Below, piece after piece: positions 43,701 through 55,595 of a DNA stretch of 64,000 bases. Source of the DNA: Sclerotinia nivalis (Eukaryota > Ascomycota > Leotiomycetes > Helotiales > Sclerotiniaceae); NCBI GenBank assembly GCA_029531795.1, contig JAPEIS010000013.1, forward strand, positions 1,426,001 to 1,490,000, in the 5' to 3' direction. The notes under the pieces are model-generated. The model saw only the letters and a program-made list of their open reading frames with translations. It was not told the DNA's origin and ran no database searches. Position numbers and translations under genes: made by a program. Every line of letters starts with the position of its first letter. Position 1 is the stretch's first letter.

Positions 43701-46552
43701 CTTTTTCGTGAACACATAGCGGCAGATGCACCTTCAATCTCTCTCAACATTATCATCTGGTATAACATCGATAATCCATTCCCCCGTCTTGAATTAATTA
43801 ATTCTAAATTACTTTTCCTGACACCTCCACTCCCTCCAGCAACAACAAAAACGTGAAGCCACCTCCTGTACCGTGCCTAAACGTATTTACACAACTTACA
43901 TCTGGGCGTTGCTTACTTTTGTAGGAATACACTCCGTATTACAGCTTCCCTACCAAAAGAAAGTTCAAAGACAAAAATTGCAGCTGCATATAAAATTACG
44001 GAATACAACATCCGACGACTCCGGACTCAGCCTTTCCAAATTCATTATCGTACATGTAATTATGCTAGACACATCTTCTACTTTGATTCCAGAAAAGAAA
44101 AGCACGCAGATGTGGAGTTTTTTGACCCCATAGGACGACTTTTGAAACGAAACATCCTACGATCCCACGATATAACCGGGACGCTTGTAAGCATGATGAA
44201 GACATTTAGCATTTTTTTCTTTCTATTTTTCGGTTAATGATATCGGTCATAGCTCACTTCCTCCTTCCTTCTCGTGCAACAATGCTGAATGCAATTCCTT
44301 ATTGGTTTGATTATTTATGAAGCATTTTATCTCATGATCAAAGGAATGCTTTCATCTCAATACCATCTATCTAAGGTGTGATCGCGTTGCACGCCATACA
44401 TGACTTGACGTGACCGATACAGTAAGATAGATACGATGCACGTAAGAAGAAATCTTTGATTCCACCAATATCACATCGCCGTCCTACAGCTATGGATTTG
44501 AGTACCAACATACCAGTCAACATACCAACTACCAACATCTCACCACCCACAACCCAACAACGAAAAACACCCCATATCATTCTAAACTAGGTAGGTATAT
44601 TTACCCACCCCTCCCAAGTAAAATTCCACGTTTTCGCATCGATTCTAAGTCTTCCGGAGTCTTTACATCTGAATCTCACATCCCAGCATACAACCATACA
44701 AACATCGGTACCTAAAATGACGTAATGTATAATCAATCTAGCCAGTACCTGCCTACCAAACTATTCCTCATCTCCATGTAATATAAGATCTTATATCCCT
44801 ATAGATCTAATTTATCCAAATCCCTATTTCCCTTCACCTCTTATGAACAATACGTATACTTAAAATCAAAATCAATATCAATATCATATACTAGTAGCTA
44901 CTAGATAATTAGCTACAAGTTATCAATTTTCCTATCTATCTATCAACTCAACTAAATTCAACTCATATCATATCATATCATACCTAACCCTATTTCGCAC
45001 CTACCTACTTACCTACCAACTTACCTAACAATCCATCTCCCACCTCACCCTAAACCTTCCATCCACATGCATACATATATAATCCCTCATCCCTCACCCC
45101 TTTTCCATCATCACTCATCCCTCAACCCTCATCCGCCATCCAACTTAACTTACCATTTTAACCAACCAACCATTCTATTCTATTCTAACTAATCAATCCT
45201 TCTAACCAACCAATCCTTCTAACCTTACCTGTGCTCTTCTTCATAACCAAAACTAAACTTAAACCCGTACCTCAAATCCACACTCCACTCCACTCTCCAT
45301 TCTCCATTCCCCATTCCCCGACCAAGCCCACCCATTGCGTTGCGTTACCAAAGCACATACTCCATACTCCATACTCCATACTCAAGTTCAAGCACATACT
45401 CCAACTCAACTTCAAGCTCAGTGCGCCAAACTCAATACCCCACCCAACTCCACACTCAAGTCCAACCTTTACCCAAGCGCAAGCTCAAGCTTAAGTTCAA
45501 GCTCAAGTTGAAGCACAATACCAAATCCAAACTCAAACCCATACCCCAACCCCAACCCCAAATCCACTCCATTCCCCAACCAAGCCCACCCCCTACATTA
45601 CCCAACCCCAAATCCACACCCCAATACACAAATCCACACTCCGGTTTCTATTCACAGTTCTTAGTCTTAGTCTTGGCCCATGCGAATGACTGACTGACTG
45701 ATTGGTTTGAGATAGAAATAAAAATCAAAGTCAAAGTAAAAGCAAAAATACTTACGAGTAAAGCAGCTCTGCTTTTATGTTCAAGGTATGAGGGAAAGTT
45801 TTGGGCTTTGGGCCATTGGTTGTGAAATTTAGAGTGAGGTACTGTATATATATATATGCGCATGTCACATCCATTCGACAAAAGAATCTCAATGGAACTT
45901 TTCATTAGTTTGATTTAGTTTTCATGAAAATTTGTATCCAGCCATTCCCGCAAACTTTTGTCAGTACTACTTGATGTAAACCCTCGTCTCCAGTAAAAAT
46001 ATGTACAGATCTACGAGGGTTTTATAAGCCAACAAGATACATGAAAGGCGGATTATACCGCCAAATAATGCACACGTAATTGCCTTATCACGCCATCCGA
46101 GAATGTATCAAACGCTCCCTCCCACTGGCACCATGCAAAGAACCCTCAAACTCCTGACCCAACTGTGCTTACCATGAACGGCTAGCACTTCACTCAACGC
46201 CCATGCGCCGAAACCACAACTCCACCTAGATATTCACCATGCATTAAAGAAAAAGAAAAATGTAACTGTGCAAAGGATTTATGTCGTTCGAAATCGAAGA
46301 ATGGGGGAAAAGAAAACTCAGGTCTGCTCTTGATCGACTCGAAAATTCGTTATGTGAAGGGAAGAGTAGATGAAAACGGAACGAGCAGTCATCTAGACCC
46401 ACACTTCGTTTTATGAGCGAAGAAGGCCAACCAGAAGAATCAAATCATATAGGTTTGAGCTGAGGCTGCCTTGACATAACCATGGGGAAAGAAAATGACG
46501 AAAAAGACGAAGAGATGGCAGGATATGACCCAAGTCGAAAGGTATAAAAGTG
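40791..46552. other. Long gene-poor region upstream of BEM1
   Basis: About 5.8 kb. No recognised protein gene on either strand; the largest open frame (121 codons, 43216-43581 +) has no family resemblance. There are TATGA/TAGTA microsatellites at 41190-41245. From about 44740 to 45650 the plus strand is almost purine-free in long runs with CCAACC-, CTCATCC- and CAAGCT-type short repeats. It may hold a long BEM1 leader, regulatory DNA or non-coding transcripts. Confidence 0.5.
42440..42479 (+). repeat. 11-bp tandem repeat (3.6 copies)
   Basis: Units AAAAGCATAGG at 42440, 42451 and 42462 plus a partial copy. Perfect copies suggest recent slippage. Confidence 0.85.
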
Positions 46553-48233
46553 TTAGATCTGGCCCTTGATATCAATCGCGCGGAAGGCTTCAGCTTTTGC
46601 GTTCTCAAAAATCTGGCCGGCTTGGCCAGAAAGGAATCGAAGGTCGCCATCTTTCTCCACTAATAAAGCCTGTCCATTGTGGTCACAGATGAATTGGGCA
46701 GCATCGCCATCGGACTCGAATCCTAGTTCTTCCGTGACGAACCTTAATTTGACCTCAGGTTTGTAACTAGAATGTGTTAGTTAATCTTACGAGCAATTGA
46801 GATGGGTTGACTTACGTTCTGCAAATTTTTGACAAAGCAGCTAGGCGTTCTCGGGCGACAAACATATCCATAAGATAAGCTCCCATGTTCGGGGTATCGA
46901 GGTAAAGTCTAAAGAATTTGTGATAGTTTCCTAATGCTAATGCCGAACGTACACTCAGGGCGTGTCTTACTGCTTCCGATTCCTTCTCTACTGTAGTTAG
47001 ATCCGCAATGACATCATTTAGTGCAGTGCGGTTAGCTGTGTGAATGAAATACAAGATACGATATGCCTTGAACTCCACTGGGTTCCCTCCAATCTTCTGG
47101 GCATAAAGAGCCCGTAATTGGGTCTGACATTGATTATACTCACCGAGATCCCCCTTTTCTAGTGCGATACGTGCGTGGATTTCGTAGACAGTGACAGTAA
47201 ACTCATTTTTAATACGCTGAACCGTAAGGTCCTGACGCATAGATTTGAACTGATCGCAAATGTAAGAATAGTTCCCTTCTTTTTTCCACTTCTTTTTCAA
47301 AAGATCTAGTGTTTCCCTTAATATGTACTCAGGGCGAACCTGTGAAGCCACGGGTGCAGTAGTCAAACGGAAATATTCCTTCTCTAACGATGTATTCGTA
47401 CCAATCAAAGGACCCATCATAGGTTCGGGTGTAGGTGTCTTAGATTTGTGGGTAGATTTATAGCCACCGTCAAATCGTTTTTGTCGCTTCTCAAGGTTTT
47501 TCTGAAACTTACTTGTGCCTTTATAAGAGAGCTCGTCCTGGAATGGTTGTTGTCGTTTGTCGAAACGTTGTTTGGAAGGTGTCAAATTGGGACGGTCATC
47601 ATTTCCAGTGCGATTATTAGCACGCCACGGCGGCGTTGCGATGAGATTCTCATCACTGCTTCCTTCTATAGACTTTCTCTTCTTTCCCGAATTCGTAAAG
47701 CCGGTGGAAGCCAGTTGAAAGTTTAGAGATTCCTGCTGCCATGCCGCTGCTGCCTTTGATCGCTCGTTTTGGATTAATTGTTGAGGAAGTGGATAATTAT
47801 CCCAATCACGACTGTAAAGTGTATCGGTATCGGATGCCTCGGTGATGGTCTTTTTTAACATGTCTTCCATATCTGCGCGCTCAATGCCGTGGATGGCATG
47901 TGCGACATCAAATGAACGTTGAACATAGCTACGAACTGACTGTGGCCAGTCCCTCTTCTTTTGGACAGGAGGAGGTATTGATTGAGGGGGTGATTGCTGG
48001 GGAATTACTGCTGGGTTATAAATTATGGGTGGGGCTTGATTAAATGATTGTCGGACTTGCACTGGATGATAAGCTGGGGCAACTATCGGTGGAACTGTAA
48101 TATTTGTTAGAAAACTATGATAGATTACTGGAAGAAAAAGTATTGCTGGTGCTGGATTCTCACCTTGCTGATAGCCATACGAGCCTGCCGTACCTGGAGG
48201 CGGTGGAATATTCGAGCTCCACGGTGAAGCCAT
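46553..48233 (-). CDS. THP3: SAC3/GANP/Thp3 family protein (LENG8-like)
   Basis: Exons 48233-48164, 48094-46816 and 46766-46553 give 520 residues. I chose MASPWSSNIPPPPG because its ATG has A at -3 and G at +4; an in-frame ATG lies four codons upstream. The first half is Pro/Gln-rich and charged (VQKKRDWPQSVRSYVQRSF, GKKRKSIEGS, SNKF-type basic tracts). The second half is the SAC3/GANP domain: PVASQVRPEYILRETLDLLK, KKKWKKEGNYSYICDQFKSM, RQDLTVQRIKNEFTVTVYEI, HARIALEKGDLGEYNQCQTQ, then FKAYRILYFIHTANR. The last exon carries VKLRFVTEELGFESDGDAAQ, the winged-helix end of the domain. Yeast Thp3 acts with Csn12 in transcription elongation and mRNA processing in the nucleus. Divergent from VPS36. 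Confidence 0.9.
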
Positions 48234-48726
48234 CGTATTGTACATACAGAACTTATTTTATTGTGTTCTTAGATATTAGTGATGCGATACAAGAAACGCG
48301 ACAAGGCTTTTTGGTAAGAGAATTTGTTGAGGAGATGGGATGTAGAAAGGGTATGATTTTGTAGTTGTCGAGGTTGTGAAGTGGTGGAAGTGGAATAAAT
48401 GTTTTGTATGAATGGCTGGTTTGGCTGGTTCAATTAACCGAATGAGTTGGCATATAATTGATTGGTCATGAGGTGATAAACTCGATACGGTAGTCTAATC
48501 CAATTATTTGATTTTCTTTACCTGCTTAGGTAAGATTTTACATTACTGTACTGCATCACGATAAGGGAATGATAGTGAATATGCAGTAATCTAAAGTATC
48601 TTAACAACTTTCCAAAGTCTTTGTAGATGCTGCAACCTTTTGTTCTTGTTGTTTCCAGCAGATGTGGACAATACTGTCCTTAGACAAACACCTGAAAAAC
48701 TCTCAGTACATGGCTTGTCTGGACGA
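48234..48726. promoter_or_regulatory. Divergent promoter region of THP3 and VPS36
   Basis: These 493 bases lie between head-to-head start codons. The VPS36 frame stays open upstream to 48640 without an earlier conserved start. No specific site is claimed. Confidence 0.5.
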
Positions 48727-50751
48727 ATGTTTCTAAAACATTTAGACCTCACTACTGCTTTGAGGCCATCCTATTTGCCAGATGAGGTCAACCTCTTTGT
48801 CCAAGATAATATTGGGCTTTATGAGGGGTGAGTGTTCGCTCAATCAATAAGGGGAAAGAAAACTTGCTTACCCAAACTGTAAATAGGAAATACAAAATCC
48901 CAGATCATCAAAATGGCCAGGTCTACTTGACATCTCATCGAATATGTTATGTAGATAATGATGACCCTAGAAGGAATTCCGCAGCAATAGATCTCAAGGA
49001 TGTTGATCGCTATGAATTTTATGTAAGAACTACTAGCTGTACCCTCGGGCCTATATATGTTAACATTGTTATAGGCTGGTTTTTTGAAATCATCTGCGAA
49101 GATTACTGTTGTTCCGAAGCCTTCGAAGCGGTCCTCAGTTCAGAATCGAGCTTTAACAGGCCTACATTCTCCTTCCAGAAGTGCGACATCATCTCCATTA
49201 TCTCGAACTGACAGTCCATTTCATCTGCCAACGCCCGAACCCACACCTGCAAGTAGCGCCACATGGATCTGTCCTATTTGCTCTTTCTCGAATCCTGTGC
49301 CATCCAATTTTGATCCAGTAACATCTAATACAAATACTCCTTTACCTCCGTGCTTAGCATGTGGTATTAAACCTCCTTTCTCTCATGTTCTTAAGGCAGC
49401 TATATCCAGTGCAGGCAATCGACCAGCTCCAGCGTCCACAACACCAATAAAGACACCAATACCAGTGAGAGGTCGTCCGGATATTCCTCGCCCGCAATCT
49501 GATCTCTTGGATACACCTTTGAATCATTTCGGAGCTGACCAGGGTGGATCCTCTTCAGCTCAGAGTAATGAAGCATCTTTTGCTTGTCCCAGATGCACTT
49601 TTTTGAACCATCCTTCACTTATGGCCTGCGAGCTTTGTGGGGCACCATTACTGTCCCAAGATCTCCCAACTGGTTTAAATCCATCACAGCGACGTAAAGT
49701 GTCCCCCGGCCCCACACTCAATAATCTACCAGCGCCTGGAACTGAAACCAACGAAAGCATCAAACTTTCATTTCGGGGTGGTGGCGAAAAGGTATTTCTT
49801 GAGCGTCTCAAAGCATGTATGACACAGCGTAAATGGCTTCTTCAAAATGCCCCTCCTATACCCAAATTCAATCGTCATGCAAGGACAGATAGTGGGTCAG
49901 GCTCTGGTACTTCTGCACCAGGTGGCGAGCGGGCAAAAACAGTTGGAATAGCAGGCCTAGAGCAGAGGCGTCTTGAAGTACGTAAGAATAATGAACTTGT
50001 TATAGGAAATGCTTTTGAGGATCTTGATGCATTAATGGCTTCGGCTAAAGACATCATTGCCCTTGCAGAATCATTCGCGAGCAGTAATGGCGCGAATGGA
50101 AATACTGAGTCTAATGCCGTAGCAAGTGCTCTTGGTTTGGTCACGACAAAAGAGATGCTTGGCGGTGGAAGCAATTCCGAGTCATTATATATCTCGGAGC
50201 TGTCAAGGAACCTTGCAGAGTTCCTCACGGATGATGCCAGAGGAGTATTACGCAAAGCTGGTGGTATAATCAGTCTGGTCGATCTATGGGCTACTTTCAA
50301 TCGTGCTCGGGGTGGTGTTGAACTTGTTAGCCCGTTGGATTTTGAAAAGGCCGCAAGATTGTGGGAGAAGCTAAAGCTTCCAGTACGATTAAGGCAATTT
50401 CGAAGCGGGGTGTTAGTGGTTCAAGGCAGTGATAGAACGGATGAAAAGACTATCAAGACTTTACTAGCATGGTTAAGGGATTTGCACGTGTTTCCGCCAG
50501 AGAAGGAAGTACCTTGGGATTGGCAAGAATTTGGACAGGGCGTCACATCGCAAGATGCCGCAGAACGCTTTGGGTGGAGCATTGGGGTTGCAGAAGAAGA
50601 GCTTGAAATGGCTGAGGAAAGAGGAGCTCTATGTAGGGAAGTGAGTATAGAGGGTGTGAAGTTTTGGGAGAACTGGATTGATTCAACCCAGTCTCCAGCA
50701 CCAAACTTACAGCTTGCTGATGTGGGAAACCTTGCTGGCAGCTATGTATGA
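48727..50751 (+). CDS. VPS36: ESCRT-II subunit Vps36
   Basis: Exons 48727-48827, 48887-49022 and 49075-50751 give 637 residues. The start MFLKHLDLTTALRPSYLPDE is the conserved opening of the GLUE (split PH) domain; the upstream in-frame extension lacks family text. GLUE continues through NIGLYEGKYKIPDHQNGQVY and LTSHRICYVDNDDP. Two NZF zinc fingers are inserted in the GLUE domain as in yeast: WICPIC...CLAC (Cys145, 148, 172, 175) and FACPRC...CELC (Cys250, 253, 264, 267). The C-terminal half is the EAP45 winged-helix region (LSFRGGGEKVFLERLKACMT, then DARGVLRKAGGIISLVDLWA and LVSPLDFEKAARLWEKLKLP). Vps36 binds ubiquitin and PI3P on endosomes and recruits ESCRT-III. Introns are 59 and 52 nt. 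Confidence 0.95.
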
Positions 50752-50951
50752 AATAAATGGATCATACCTATCTTAAAGTGCACATGTTATTGAGTCCAGT
50801 CATGAATATCTTTCGCATATTATCTTGATTCACAACACGAAAATTCTCAAGCAATGGAGTATAAAATCTTGCCCTCAACTGCTTCTCTTCCAGTTGGAAC
50901 ATCAGCCAGATATTTATTTCCTTAAAAGACACAAATACAAATACGGAAAAG

Positions 50952-51213
50952 ATGGATCTTCCTAAAGCCATGCCAGCGCCTGTACCTAGCACGATCTGGA
51001 TATGTGCCAACTTTATAACCAACAACTCTAAGACCGTAAGTCTTCAAGATGATTTTGTTGCTCCGTTCCCTGACGAAATTCTAGGTTCAATGTGGCGCTG
51101 CCAATAATTCTTCTACATCAACTTGTAGCTCTTGCCATCAGCAGAATGGTCCACACTGCACCGTGTGGGTGAACCAGTGTGAGATAAAAGTCAGTCAAGA
51201 TACTTCGGTATAG
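50952..51213 (+). CDS. Small Cys-rich protein, zinc-knuckle-like (A of a tandem trio)
   Basis: No named family. Exons 50952-51035 and 51085-51213, with a 49-nt phase-0 intron (GTAAGT donor, CCTGAC branch, CTAG acceptor), give 70 residues: MDLPKAMPAPVPSTIWICAN, then the second exon begins VQCGAANNSSTSTCSSC. The pattern C-x3-N-x6-C-x2-C-H-x5-C follows an IWIC string. No secretion signal is evident. The next gene at 51845 has exactly C-x3-N-x6-C-x2-C and an intron just before the first Cys, so the two are likely relatives. It is too short and split to be found by a simple ORF search, and the composition plus clean splice sites are the only support. Confidence 0.55.
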
Positions 51214-51844
51214 ATACCGCGATTCGAAATTCGGAGAGTTCAGAATCGCTTCTATGACAAGAATACTACAAGCGATCAGATCGGCGAGCGAGAAGTTAGG
51301 CATCAAGCGACGAGAATAGCTTCGATGAGATCAATGAGTGATGCAGGGTTTATGGACGAGAACCGGCTTTGATATTTGTACGCAGACATCGTGATTTCTA
51401 GAGAGGGTCAGTGGAGAGTCGGGAGTGGGGAGTGAGGAGCGAGATTGATTATAGGAGGTACGGTGGAAGGGGCAATAGTAATCATATATCACCGCAGCTG
51501 TTGAATGCCATATGTTCACGGGAGTTTACCTTGTTGCCTTGTTGTTCTCTTTTTTTGCGCCAGATTCCCTATATCACAATACGATACTACGTATACAGTG
51601 TCCTTGAGTTCTCCGGTTGTCGAGTTGATATGGCCAGTACAGCCATCATGTTTTGCCACGGCTTGATCTTTGCGTTTAGAGCAGTCAGTGTTTAGGATCT
51701 GCTCTTCGATGGAAACCATCATATAACATCTTCCATCTATCAAGACATAAAAGAACAGACATCTACATCATAACCATCGTCCAAGTACTAGCATATAATA
51801 AAAACAGCAATCCTACCCACAGTACATACATCTATACAAGCAAA
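51214..51844. other. Intergenic region
   Basis: About 630 bases between two small Cys-rich genes. No gene seen. The last 130 bases are CA-rich and leader-like. Confidence 0.45.
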
Positions 51845-52458
51845 ATGGACACAGGAATGACCATGCTACTCATGTCCGGCTTGCCCATGGCACCAGCCCC
51901 AGATACCTTTGCCCGCACACCTACGCACGAATTTGCATGCAAATCCCAATCTCCATCCACAGCTCGCCGACAATTCGAAGGTCCTTTCCACGGAGGAGCA
52001 AAATTCACGAGTTACGAAAACGAGAAAATATCTGATAGAGCCATGGAAAAAATAACGGGACTTAATTGTCGCCGTGGCTTGGGTATGCAAAAGCAAAATG
52101 GGAATTCGAGCTCGAGTTTGAGTTTGAGTATGAGTTATGGATTTGGGTTTTATTGGACGTGTTGTAATCGCATTTCTGCAAAGGCGAAGGTTATAGGTAG
52201 TTTAGGGGGTGTGATGGAGATTTTTGTCAAGGGGCCGGTAAGTTTTCTTTCTTTGGGTGTTGGAGATTGATGTTTTTTGGTGCATTTTGCTGATGCTGAT
52301 TGATGATCGTATAGTGTAAGAGAAAGAACTCGCTTGCGGAGGATAAATGTAGAGAGTGTAGGCATGAGGTTTGTGGTGATTGTGAAAAAGTTGCTGAGTG
52401 TTCATGGACATCTGCAACTGGAAAACAAAGTAGAAATGTAGTTGATAAAACATGCTGA
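51845..52458 (+). CDS. Small Cys/His-rich protein, zinc-binding candidate (B of a tandem trio)
   Basis: Exons 51845-52237 and 52315-52458 (77-nt phase-0 intron) give 178 residues. The N-terminal 60 residues are Met/Pro/Ser-rich. Then comes an LNCRRGLGMQ segment, a Ser-rich linker and YGFGFYWTCCNR. The second exon begins at CKRKNSLAEDKCRECRHEVC and continues GDCE, that is C-x3-N-x6-C-x2-C-x-H-x2-C-x2-C, followed by two more cysteines (AECS, DKTC-stop). The Trp-x-Cys plus paired-Cys and His layout suggests a zinc ribbon or knuckle common in short uncharacterised fungal proteins. Unspliced reading stops ten codons after the donor. The function is unknown. Confidence 0.7.
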
Positions 52459-53212
52459 AGTATTATTGGGGAATGCGTGCATAGGGGCAAGTAACAATGG
52501 GAAGGGAGAGGAAATCGGTGGACGATAGTTGACCTTTACTAAGGGGTCACAGCAAATGAGAATCGTAACCCGAATATATGAGCTCAGATATGATTATCAG
52601 CAGCATCATGACCGGAAGCTCGATACTCAGTGATATTGCTAATCAATTCCTGACGCATGAATGGATATGAAGAGTCATCCTGTGAGCCTCCGACCCCCAA
52701 AAAGTTATTCCGAGGCGTGACTGCACCTTCGATTCCTGTTCTAACTGTTCTAAATGCGAACAAGAAGCCAAGAAGAATTTTGCGAAATCCTTATTCAACC
52801 ACAGTATCATGGTTCATGGAATAGAAATTCAAATATATCGCACTCTATTAATCGAGATACCGATTTCTTTTTCCAAGTATATCCAGATATGACTATTAAC
52901 GCTGAGTCCTCGAATCATATTCAGTTAAGCCATTCCGACTCAAATTAAACTTCCTTGCTGGATGACTTTGTCTTGACATAGATATTTGTTGAATCATCAG
53001 GGTGCATAAAATCTAAACCTTGTTCAATCATATATGAATCCGCGAAATCAAAACATTCATATCTTATAGCAAGCGAGCAAGGACCAACTTGCTTATAATC
53101 TTTCCCCCAAAAGCAAAATGAAACTTAAACCAAACCAAAACCATAACCCAAAATAAGACCAGGACTACATCCAAACCCAGAACTTACTTCGGAAACCATC
53201 TACAAATCAACC
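52459..53212. other. Intergenic region
   Basis: About 750 bases. No gene recognised. The CA-rich last 100 bases before 53213 look like the leader of the next gene. Confidence 0.45.
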
Positions 53213-53956
53213 ATGCAGCTTCGAAAAGAAGGAGAATGGAAAGGCTTTGGAGGATGCATTCACAGCGTGAGTACTCATCGCGTTATCAATGCATATATAA
53301 CACTAACGCTCAGCAACTAGGGAGAGGAACTTAGCAATCCATTCTGTGCAAATAGTTGCCCCTCCTGCTGCAGACATTTTCAACCTACCTCTGCGGTAAA
53401 TCACCAAACCAGTCTTGAGCGGGAAGAAAAAATGCTCCACAAAGAAGCTGTACTTAAGCTTCTGGATAATCAACTGCATATCAAAGAAGCTAGACTTAGA
53501 GAGATGGAGAAGGACCTTGAACAACAAAGACGCGAGTTGTGTAAAGATGAAGACCGATTAAACTTGAAGGAGAATGAGCTTTTTGCGTATGAAGACTCGC
53601 TCGACTATTATCATCGATATATGTTTGACAATACACCGACCTTTTCCCAACACTCTCCTTCCTATAGGAGTGCGCCAAGCTATGGCGGGAGATCCCATTC
53701 TAACGATCACAATTCAAATCGGTCGGTTCGAAGATCGCGATCCAACAGTCGCAACTCACCTCAATTGGTTGGGAGACTTCGCTCCGACAGTCACAATTCG
53801 ATTCGACCAATCATAAGTGTGACTCCTCCAGAATCCAGTATGTACCAGCCACCGAATGATCGGAGACAATATGATGGGGATTATGCGCCACGCGGCAAGG
53901 TTCTTCAACACAGTCAATCAGACCGTAGAACACCAGAACATCAAACCTATTTGTGA
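53213..53956 (+). CDS. Cys-cluster and coiled-coil protein (C of a tandem trio)
   Basis: Exons 53213-53266 and 53321-53956 (54-nt phase-0 intron with CACTAAC branch) give 229 residues. The N-terminus MQLRKEGEWKGFGGCIHS joins GEELSNPFCANSCPSCCRHF, a Trp plus C-x11-C-x3-C-x2-CC-x-H cluster resembling the other two trio members. Residues 55-115 form a strongly heptad-like coiled coil (LLDNQLHIKEARLREMEKDL, EQQRRELCKDEDRLNLKENE). The C-terminal half is Ser/Arg/Asn-rich (repeats of R-x-R-S-x-S and DSHNS) and likely disordered and phosphorylated. No family is recognised. The gene order, strand and intron position link it to the two upstream genes. Confidence 0.7.
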
Positions 53957-54009
53957 ATGGTATTGCTGTTATTTTACTGGCGGGTTAGGATTAATGACAT
54001 GTAGAAGGG

Positions 54010-54097
54010 GATAGGAAGGAGATAGGAAGGAGATAGGAAGGAGATAGGAAGGAGATAGGAAGGAGATAGGAAGGAGATAGGAAGGAGATAGGAAGGG
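54010..54097 (+). repeat. 11-bp minisatellite, 8 copies
   Basis: Eight head-to-tail units of GATAGGAAGGA, all perfect except the last base of the eighth. It lies about 55 bases after the stop codon of the coiled-coil gene, probably in its 3' UTR. Confidence 0.95.
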
Positions 54098-55486
54098 TAG
54101 GAAGGACAGAAGAGGACAGGAAGGATAAGAATGATAGGAGATATATGGACCTTGTAACTCATGTATTGAGATTAAACAATCAGCGAGACTTTTTAAACCA
54201 TAATAATGGCATTATAAGAAAGTGATTATGAGGAGACTTAAATTTGATACCTTCATAACTGAGTTGAAATTTGCCGACATATCTTCGGCTCAAAAGCAGT
54301 AATTGTAAGCTGCATCAGATAAACCCTTGATATGCGAATCTCTAGAGGCAGCATTATTTTTGGTGTTTGCAGGGTGGACTGTGGATGGAAGTGATATAAA
54401 ATGTTGAACTCAAACTGAATCCCAAATATAAAAATTTTAATCCATCAAATCCACACTGGAGGAGATAAGGCTATGGATCAATATGTATGGAGATGTTATG
54501 ACCCATACGGTTCTCAACAACACTCGATCATGTATGCTCCTTCTGACCATAAAATTACACAGACTCTGAGAAGAATTGGTGGAATGAATGCTATGCAAAA
54601 AATCGACTGTGCTCGCCACTTTTGTGAAATTTTCCAAGTGTAGTGACAAAACGCCTGATAGAGATGGTGTGTTGGATGGCAGAGGACTGTTTGACACTAG
54701 ATATTAGAAGTCAGTCCTGGAGATTGACAACTCCTGGATACTAGTTCTCGAATAGAATACATGAATTGTCCAATGTATCTAGATGTGACGCATATTGTTC
54801 AAAAGACCGCCAAAAGTGAATTCAGAGAACGGAGTGACTTTTTACTATACACCATCAGTGTTATTTCTTGGATGCCCGTTGGCAAGAGACATGACTAAAT
54901 AGGTTATCTTACCACAAGAATATATGTTCGATGGTCCATCTGCATTGTTGTCTGCATTTTTCCCTTCTGCCTGCACCTCATCTTCGTTTACACTGCGAAA
55001 AGACGTGTGACGTGCAAATTGTCATCGTTAATACTAGAAGGCGATGCGTCCCAGAAGTTAGCTGCATCCACCAAGACTATCATGTCATGTCATTATGTCG
55101 GTCTTTGCGCAAATCTGGTTGGGACAAATATAAATCAAATATCTTCAAATGTTAATCTGTCAATCTGCTAAGATGATTTTAAATGTATTAATAATACTTT
55201 TCGCTTTCTCGAAGTAGTTCATGTTATGTAAATTGTAAGGAGGACTTATAGCGATCTTCATTGTTTGGGTTGATAGGATTGGAAGGCAAATTTACTTCAC
55301 TTGAATCATGCATATTGAGCGAAAAAAGTTTTGTCAAGAAGATATATAGAAAAAAGTTTAATTTTTTAATATTTTGGTTGTGTATTTTATATGAAAGAGC
55401 TATCATATAGGACGAAAAGCAATGGGGGAGGTTGTGCTTACTAGTGGAATTGCTGAAATTCATTCAGAACTGGAAGTCAACTATTA

Positions 55487-55560
55487 TGAATTCACGCAAT
55501 AGTATTTGTATTCATACGTTAGTATCTGAATTCACGCGTTAGTATTTGAATACACGATTT
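55487..55560 (+). repeat. 20-bp imperfect tandem repeat, 3.7 copies
   Basis: Units related to TGAATTCACGCGTTAGTATT, diverged at a few bases each, just beyond the 3' end of the 2EXR gene. Confidence 0.8.
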
Positions 55561-55595
55561 AAACCTTAAAAACCACGCATATGTCAAAAATTGTC

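Larger units (their letters stand above)
53957..55595. other. Intergenic region with minisatellites
   Basis: About 1.6 kb containing the 11-bp repeat at 54010-54097 and the 20-bp repeat at 55487-55560. The rest is AT-rich with no supported gene. Confidence 0.5.

Noticed and set aside
44740..45650. Dense short direct repeats that could suggest a CRISPR-like array
   Set aside because: Repeats are irregular, pyrimidine-biased, without uniform spacers, and the genome is eukaryotic.
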